Below are positions 58,098 through 64,000 of a stretch of 64,000 nucleotides of DNA, in pieces. Source of the stretch: Cycas panzhihuaensis (Eukaryota; Cycadophyta); the NCBI GenBank assembly GCA_023213395.1, contig CM041465.1:59713741-59777740 (forward strand). The letters run 5' to 3'. The stretch's first letter is position 1. Every line of letters begins with the position of its first letter. A program made the position numbers and the translations under genes. The notes beneath the pieces were generated by a model, which was not told the origin of the DNA, searched no databases, and saw only the letters and a list, made by a program, of their open reading frames with translations.

Positions 58098-58675
58098 AGC
58101 CTGCAAATATTATAAAACCAATTAGATCTTAGCCTACATTAGCTCTCTATCCCTTTGACTACCCATTAACTCCACTTGATTGAGATTTGGGGCCCATCGG
58201 ACCTCCATCTCTTTTTTTCTACACTCTTGCCTTTGCATGCACTAAACTTCACAGTACTGCAGAGTTTAGCCCGGGTCCCGTGGTGATCGGGGCCCCGCAG
58301 CAAAGATCGCGGCACCGCGATCTTTGCTGTAGTATGAACAGCGCCCCCCAAAAGGGGAGGTTTTCTTACTAAAAAACTCAAAAAATTTTCTTTATGTGGG
58401 CCATGGCGAGGCCCACTAGGACCAGGGCTGCCTAATGCCCCGATCCTGCCTCTTTCTGGGTCTAATTCAGACTTTGAGAGGCCTTCTCTTGCCCTTATGG
58501 GGCCAAAAACCTATATAAAATTTGACAGAAAGCAACAGATTTCAAATCATGAGATGGGGTAGGTTTTCCAAGATCCACTCATCGGATCTGGCCTCACACT
58601 CGTCATCTTGTCTCTGTAATCTTGATGATTGTCCTCTCGCTCCAATCTAACAGTCTGTTTATGGCTAGAATTTTT
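58098..58675. promoter_or_regulatory. Upstream region of the antisense ORF / element T right end
   Basis: It contains two palindromes (58,242-58,269 and 58,298-58,329) and a TATA-like CCTATATAAAA at 58,509-58,519 on the plus strand. The TATA box would fit an LTR promoter of the plus strand. No matching LTR was found at the left side of the element, so its role is inferred. Right of about 58,675 the sequence reads as LINE RT. Confidence 0.4.
58298..58329. repeat. Perfect 15-bp palindrome with 2-nt centre
   Basis: CAGCAAAGATCGCGG, then CA, then CCGCGATCTTTGCTG. It follows within 30 bp an imperfect 28-nt palindrome (58,242-58,269, arms CTAAACT/AGTTTAG, centre AGTACT). It would extrude a strong hairpin. 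Confidence 0.95.
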
Positions 58676-58679
58676 CCCC

Positions 58680-61318
58680 CTGTCGATTTAGCCCCGAGAG
58701 ATATATTAAAGACTAGAATTTTTCTCATATTAAGGCCTCTAGCCCATTTTAGAGTGCAAACTTTATTCTAGCTCACTAGGTGTATCCTTTCTTTGTCCTC
58801 AGTCCTAGACCATAGAAATCTCTTCTGGATGGATTTTAGCGTAGACAATATAACAGTTGGCATTCTAAAGATAGTCATCCAGAATACTGGGATACTTTGG
58901 AGCATAGAAGCCACTAACTGGAGTTTCCCTACTAGACTTAGAAGAGCTCCTTTCCAACCAGCCAGCTTCCTTTGCATCATGTCGATGAGGTACTTCCACA
59001 TGTCCTTAGTCATCTTACCTACGAAGAGGGGCATACCAAGATAAGTTGTGGGGAGCTTCTTGATGCCCATCTCTAGTATCCCACTAATCCTTCTTTGTGT
59101 ACCTCCCGGGGTGTTTATGAAGTAGATGTTAATTTTGTTCAAGTTTACCTTCTGATTCATGGCCATCTCAAAGTATCCCAAGATCTCCTTGAACTTAGAG
59201 GCCTCTTTTATGGATGCCTTCCCCAAGAAGATATTGTCATCAACAAATTGGTGGTGGACTACATTGTCCACCCCTAATGTCGGCCTTATTCCTTTAATAA
59301 TCCCTTGTCTCCTAACTACCTCCATAGTTCTGCCCAACATTTCAGCCATGGATATATATAGAAAGGGGGAGAGAGGATCTCCTTGTCTCAATCCTCTGAA
59401 AGCCAGGAAGAATCTGGAAGAAGATCCGTTAATAATGATTGAGTATTGCGGGCTAGCTATACAAAGCTTAATCCAAGTCTACCATAAATCCCCAAATCCA
59501 AACGCCTTCAGTTAATCTAATAGGCAATCCCATGAGACCCTATCAAGGGCCTTTGTGAGGTCGATCTTAGTGAGCATCGTAGGCTCCTTCCTCTCCTTAA
59601 CTGAATGGATTATTTCATGGACCACAGCCATCGTAGATCTGTCTTCCCTGAATAAAACCATCCTATTTCCGTGAGGTTATGTTCAACATGATCTTCTTTA
59701 ATCTATTGGCCAATACCTTGGTTAGGATCTTATATTTAACATTACGGAGGGTAATAGGGTAGAACTCCTCCATTCGCTTTGCCCCTTTCTTTTTTGGGAT
59801 GAGGACAAGGAATGTAGCCTACCATTCCTGTAGAATCTTCTGATTATAATAGAATTCTTGCAGTGCTTCCATAAGATCACTCTCAATGATATCCCAAAAC
59901 TCCTAAAAGAACCCCAGAGGGAATCCATCGGGGCCTGGAGCCTTGTCTCTCTTCATGCCAAATAGAGCCAGTCTGACCTCATCCTGTGTAAAATGAGTTG
60001 TTAGCCATGTATTCTGGGAGTCATTCACCAATCTGGGAATGTTCCTTAGGAAATCTTTCCTGATATCCTTGTCCCCATCCTGTGGCTCGATAAATAGATC
60101 CTTGAAGTAATCAATAGCCAGATCCTTCATATCTTCCGAGGAGTTTACTACCGAGCTGTCTTCCCTTTTTAGGCTAGTTATCTTATTGCTCGCTCTATGC
60201 TTGGCAGTGGTCACGTGGAAAAATTTAGTGTTTCTATCACCTTTGACCAACTATATTGCCCTGGATTTCTACCTCCAGTGGATTTCCTCTAAGTTAAGGA
60301 TCTCCTTAAAACTTTCAGTCAATTCCTTTTCTGTCTTGTCGAGCTCTACGGATCTGCCCTTGCTCTGTATCCTATCATGGATTTCTTTCAGATTCATAAT
60401 GGTTTTGTCCTTGAGAACATAGATGTTTTGGAAAACTTCCTTATTCCATATTTTTACTTGCCTCTTTACCCAGTCTAATTTCTTTGAGAATTTATACATG
60501 GCATGGCCACATATTTGGACATCCCACCATTCCTCAATCTTATTACAGAAGTTGAGGTGTTTGAGCCATATCATTTTGAACCTAAAAGGAGACCCAGAGT
60601 ATTTACCCAGTTCTAAAAATTGAAACAGGAGTGGAAAGTGATCTAATCTTATTCTAGGGAGAGCCTCCAAGGTAAAATCCTTGAAGCACCTCATCCAATC
60701 ATAATTGACCAGCACCCTGTCCAGTTTAATTTGGATAAGGCATTCCCCAATTCGCTTATTGGACCAGGTGTATGATGCGCCCCTTAGCTTCATGTCTTCA
60801 AACCCCCCTTTTTGCAGGAAGCTACCAAACTCGTTCATAGTACTGGTCTAGCCTCCTAAACCCCCTCTTTTGTCTCCTGGGCATAAAGCCATATTGAAAT
60901 CCCCTACCAGAAGCCAAGGGGCTCTGTAGTCCCTATGGACTTCCAATATTCTATCCCATAACCTTATCCTGTCCTCGTGGAGGTTTAGGGCATAGACATT
61001 AGTGGCTAGCCATCTTAGATTGTTACTTCTATTGATTAGCCACAAAGAAATAAAGGATTCCTCTACCAAATAAATTACCCCAGACCACACGTTCGAGTCC
61101 CATAATACCATTAAACCTCTAGCTCCTTGAGCATATCCTACTTCTATGCCCTCCACTTTCCTCCATATTTTGTTTCTGATTCTTGGACCATTCTCCACGT
61201 TTAGCTTTGTTTCTTAGAAAAACATTAAGTCTGGATGATGTCTATCTCTCATATCTCTGATGATCCTCTGTTTCGAGGGGGTATTCAGTCCCCTAACATT
61301 CCAAGATATGATTTTCAT
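58680..61318 (-). pseudogene. L1-type LINE ORF2: endonuclease and reverse transcriptase
   Basis: ORF2 starts at ATG 61,318 with MKIISWNVRGLNTP, the AP endonuclease opening. Next come ETKL, WLLVGDFNMALCPGDKRGG (60,910-60,855), then SYTWSNKRIGECLIQIKLDR and PRIRLDHFPLLF (60,665-60,630), where the catalytic SDH has become LDH. The RT follows: KAPGPDGFPLGFF, LVLIPKKKGAKRMEEFYPIT, KIDLTKALDRVSWDCLLD, GLRQGDPLSPFLYISMAEML (from about 59,394) and the catalytic FVDDNIF (59,233-59,213; FADD in most). The end reads LPTTYLGMPLFVGKM, then KERIHLVS and RGLNMRKILVFNISLGAKS at about 58,735-58,680, where the LINE text stops. A handful of stops and frameshifts make it inactive. Confidence 0.93.
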
Positions 61319-61319
61319 C

Positions 61320-62688
61320 TCTTTCTTCTTTGATTCCACACTTCTCCAACCTCACCTTTCGATGGGTCTCTTCCTTCTATTCTAGATCTGAGAATGGGTC
61401 CTTTAAGAAAAGCATCGCTCAGAGTTTTTTGGTTACCTTGGTCCACCTAGGTGGCTGCCTCTCTTTCTCTAAGTAACTTCAGGGGAGGCCTGCCCACCCT
61501 CTTCTCTGCACCCACGTCAAGAGTCTTCTTTTGGGTCTCTACCGAATGTGCTGAGGAGGAGTGGGGCATCGTCCCAGGCCTAACTATCGTGACACCGACC
61601 CCTTCTGGGCATGCCCGAGGCCCTGGGCCCTGGTTTACCTGCTACCCAACATCTGAGAGGGTATCCTCCGCATTAGGATCACAGCCAAGATCCAAGGTTG
61701 GAACACCTTGTGGCTCTGGATAAGTCCTAACTTGATCCTTTGTAACATCAGGGGCCTGAGTGTAGGGGTCCCCAAGGGTCCCCAAAGTTTGCCTTTTCAT
61801 CCATATGTCTAGGGTTTCTGTCACATGGGCCTCTTAATGGGGGTCCCCTTGAGTTTCTAAGGTTTGCCCTTCCTTCCCTATGTCTAAGGTTTCTGTCGCC
61901 TCTTGGGTTTTCAGCTCTGTGGAGTCTTCCTGCATCCCTCCTGTTGTGTTCTTTACCCCTGGGCAACTCTGTGGTAAGTGACCTAGAATTCTGCATAGTG
62001 AGTATTTGAAGTTCTATGTTTTGTAAAGAAATGGTTGTGCCTAACTTCCTTCCTCCATGTTAATCCATAGTTCGTCCAGAAGGGGTTTGTTGATCCTAAC
62101 CAAAGCGCAGAACCTAGCATTTATGAGTCTGCTTCTATTCTTGGTCACCGAGTTTATGACTAGAAGAGGTCCCATAGCTTTTGCAATACCTTTTAGCACT
62201 TCGAGGTTCCAATGATGTAAAGGGAGACCCAGCAATTGAATCCATATAGGTGCTTATTTAATTCTGGGGATAGAAGGGTCAAAGTCCCTATGCCATTTTT
62301 CTAGGATTAAGGCTTTCCTTCCAAACATCTAAGGAGCCCTTAAGAGTATATTGGTCATATCCTCATAGGAAAGAAATTTAAATAAGACGCATCCCTTTGG
62401 CATAGCAATCACTTCCACATTGCCTACCATTTTCCATTTGAACCTTATCCAACTTCTGATGGTTTCCAACCCAGGTCTAGGACCGGAGAATCTGCCGACA
62501 AGTCAATTCTCCCAATATTTCTCTGTTTTCTCCACTAAACCCTGGGGAATTTTTAGTTTGACCTTATTATCTTGTATAACAGGTATTAGATTGTAGGTTT
62601 CTTCATCATTTGCTCTCAACACTTTGGAGTAAGATCTCCCCTGGGTAGGGTTTAGGTTCTGGTTTTGAAATGACAGTTCCTTTTCCAT
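61320..62688 (-). pseudogene. L1-type LINE ORF1 (DUF4283-type RNA-binding protein)
   Basis: It starts at ATG 62,688 (MEKELSFQNQNLNPTQGRSY). The DUF4283-like region runs from VKLKIPQGLVEKTE through RFSGPRPGLETIRSWIRFKW, MPKGCVLFKFLSYEDM and MFGRKALILEKWHRDFDPSI, to PIWIQLLGLPLHHWNLEVLK and GIAKAMGPLL (62,590-62,160). A single zinc knuckle FKYSLCRILGHLPQSC follows near 62,010-61,965; its first Cys is Tyr (TAC for TGC). A degenerate internal repeat with TETLDIxxKxQTLxTxGDP occurs twice (about 61,895 and 61,815). The C-terminal part is Pro/Glu-rich up to the ORF2 start. Stops at W/Q codons break it. Confidence 0.88.
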
Positions 62689-63503
62689 GCTTAAAAAACT
62701 AAAAGAAACAAATATAAAAACCACATACAAGGCTGAATGGAGCTTACCATTGTCGTAGGTTCTCCAAACAAAGCCCCAGAGTCTACCCTGCTTTTTGGCT
62801 TTAGTACCTGCTCTTCTCCCTTAGTTGAATGAGCCTGAGAGAGGCCTCTCCTCCCCGCCGCCTGGTTGTTTTCATGTTCGGGCGATCTCTTGAAGTGGCC
62901 TTTACTATGCTGGAATGAAATAGCTTATCCCTCTTTGCCTTATTGGCCTCCATCTCTATCTTACTTCCACTGTCTATAGGAAAGCAGTTTATTCCTATCC
63001 AATCAAACTTGAGAAAGGACATTAAGGTGTAGTTGTCCTTTATCCTTTACTCTCTCAGCCGACTCCAACTCCTGCCTTCAAGTGTCCTCCATCTACGATC
63101 TAACTCTTTGAAGTGTATCCAGGCAAACCCCGGAGAGGAAACCCCTTCTATCAATTTATGCCCTGTCTAGCTATGTCTTTCCAAGTTTGATTTGTCTCCC
63201 AAGATGAATGAGAGAGCACTATGTAAGGCAATCATGGTATCCCTCATTCTACTACCTTCTATCTCTCCAAATCTCGCCAAGTCACCAGCTTGGTCTGAGT
63301 TAGACGACTTTCCCTGTCATGGAGAACTTAGCCTCCTATTTGAACTCTTCACACCATCAAAGATTACATGACTATACTGCTGGAGGGGAACATGCCCCCA
63401 CACTTCTCTATGCTTCCTCCCTGGGTACTCCATAGCCACCTCTATGAAACCCTAGTCGTTCATAGTCAAACGCAATCGCTCAATGCTCCTGTAGCCCTCT
63501 GGC
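62689..63503 (-). promoter_or_regulatory. LINE 5' UTR
   Basis: The sequence lies between the ORF1 start and the 11-bp target duplication, read from 63,503 leftward (GCCAGAGGGCTACAGG). An upstream open stretch at 63,022-62,801 on the minus strand (MSFLKFDWIGINC) has no known family. Because it reaches the target duplication, the LINE is probably full length at its 5' end and would carry its internal promoter here. Confidence 0.6.
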
Positions 63504-63514
63504 TTTTGCTTATG

Positions 63515-63559
63515 TTGGATGGCATCTATAAGGTTGATTTTCTTAGAGGAAACACTCTA
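63515..63559 (+). repeat. 3' LTR of gypsy A, last 45 bp
   Basis: TTGGATGGCATCTATAAGG onward matches 39,324-39,368 (AAGGTTGATTTTC-GAGGAAA) and ends CACTCTA, then ATAGG. Confidence 0.93.
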
Positions 63560-63564
63560 ATAGG

Positions 63565-64000
63565 TATCCTTCTAAGCATTTATTTATGACTTCCATTTGT
63601 CTATCTATTTATGGGTGGTACACTGTGTTTATAGATAGTTTTTTCCTAGTTAATTTGGTCATCTACTCATGAAGACCCAGGCTTAAATCCCAACTAATTT
63701 AAATAAGTCCTACCAGAAATGACTCATAAAATTTAGATTACCATCGTTGACTATAACCTTGGAAAGATCATGAAAGTGATGTATTTCTTTCATGAATGTT
63801 TTTACTACTTGACTTGCCTTAGCCATAGATTGTATTCCCCTAAAATGTGCATACTTTGTAAGTTGATCAATAACCACAAAATAACATCTTTACCTTCTGA
63901 CTTTGGTAGACCTATGATAAAATCCATAGAGTTTTCTTCTTATTTCTGTTGTGGGATTGGTAAAGGTTTGAGGAATTTGGGACTTTTTATATTCCCACTT
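63565..64000 (-). pseudogene. Gypsy B integrase core (upstream half)
   Basis: On the minus strand, from the right edge: SMDFIIGLPKSEGKDV, LTKYAHFRGIQSMAKASQVV, then FMKEIHHFHDLSKVIVNDGN and FMSHFW, TVYHP*IDRQMEVINKCLEG and YL. The family text is VVDRLTKYAHF, IVSDRDxxFxSxFW and [22 protein letters not shown]. The trace ends at the ATAGG duplication and continues in frame at 39,012 (WNFTFNK). The rest of gypsy B (gag to RNase H and its 5' LTR) lies beyond the window. Confidence 0.88.

Larger units (their letters stand above)
46020..58675 (+). mobile_element. Ty3/gypsy element T, Tat-type, largely preserved
   Basis: This GC-richer block has gag (48,891-51,080), protease, RT, RNase H and integrase (to 55,547), a 3' region, and an antisense ORF (58,097-56,871). 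Typical Tat-group wording is present: VIDNGSSVN in protease, WDYSDMKGIDPSI before RT, and NACPKDNFLLPFIDQIID in RT. Only about two frameshifts separate the gag and pol frames, far fewer than in the surrounding elements. I could not find a matching LTR pair, PBS or target duplication, so both limits are those of the flanking LINE fragments and are approximate. Confidence 0.75.
45575..63503 (-). mobile_element. L1-type LINE inserted in the 3' LTR of gypsy A, itself interrupted
   Basis: The poly-A end is on the left (T9 at 45,575-45,583, then ATAAGGTAAAA) and the 5' end is on the right at 63,503, between exact 11-bp target duplications. The LINE sequence is 45,575 to about 46,015 (RNase H end and 3' UTR) and about 58,675-63,503 (5' UTR, ORF1, ORF2 through RT). 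The span between carries the Tat-type gypsy T. Several hundred codons between the RT end and the RNase H C-terminus are missing, so a deletion accompanied or followed the inner insertion. A full-length 5' end is likely, because it reaches the target duplication. Confidence 0.9.
39013..63564 (+). mobile_element. LTR retrotransposon gypsy A (chromodomain Ty3/gypsy), complete, with a nested LINE
   Basis: The outer limits are a perfect 5-bp duplication ATAGG (39,013-39,017 and 63,560-63,564). The 5' LTR is 39,018-39,368 (351 bp). The 3' LTR is 45,269-45,574 plus 63,515-63,559, which also sums to 351 bp once the inserted LINE and its duplicated target are removed. Internal order is PBS, gag, protease, RT, RNase H, integrase, chromodomain and polypurine tract. 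It is inserted in the integrase of gypsy B. Confidence 0.95.

Overview
This window looks like intergenic, heterochromatin-type DNA from a large, repeat-rich seed-plant nuclear genome. The evidence is the set of element types: plant Ty1/copia and chromodomain Ty3/gypsy elements, a Tat-type gypsy element with an antisense extra ORF, and plant L1 LINEs with a DUF4283-type ORF1 and an RNase H domain. The layered insertions and heavy decay would suit a gymnosperm, but I cannot name a species. I found no ordinary host gene, no convincing tRNA or rRNA gene, and no CRISPR array. Almost every readable protein trace is a transposable element, mostly broken by stop codons that sit where CAA, CAG or CGA would be expected.

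Left third (1-20,600). The window opens inside a Tnt1/Tork-like copia element on the plus strand, with its 3' LTR at about 2,049-2,531. This element interrupts an older minus-strand copia (gag, protease and GAG-pre at 4,140-2,540). A second minus-strand copia (8,149-11,985) keeps its integrase tail, RT, RNase H, PBS and both LTRs, and a long (AC)18(AT)8 microsatellite sits at one LTR edge. A faint copia integrase core lies at 15,185-15,640. The rest is AT-rich DNA without genes.

Middle (20,285-38,275). A copia element with near-equal LTRs (20,623-20,979 and 29,245-29,600; target duplication GGAAA) is inserted in the gag of an older copia, whose gag resumes in frame at 29,606. The younger copia itself carries a LINE 3' fragment. 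Then come an unrecognised Lys/Glu-rich open frame (32,148-33,614), copia-like gag remnants on the minus strand, duplicated about 0.9-kb segments, and a 416-bp gypsy LTR (37,860-38,275) that has pol on one side and a PBS on the other.

Right third (38,290-64,000) is a nest three or four levels deep. A minus-strand chromodomain gypsy (B) is split in its integrase by a plus-strand chromodomain gypsy (A; 351-bp LTRs, target duplication ATAGG). The 3' LTR of A is split by a minus-strand L1 LINE (target duplication TTTTGCTTATG). The LINE is interrupted in turn by a more GC-rich, much better preserved Tat-type gypsy (T), which carries gag, protease, RT, RNase H and integrase plus an antisense ORF resembling a plant mobile domain. 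Decay lessens inward, as expected for successive insertions.
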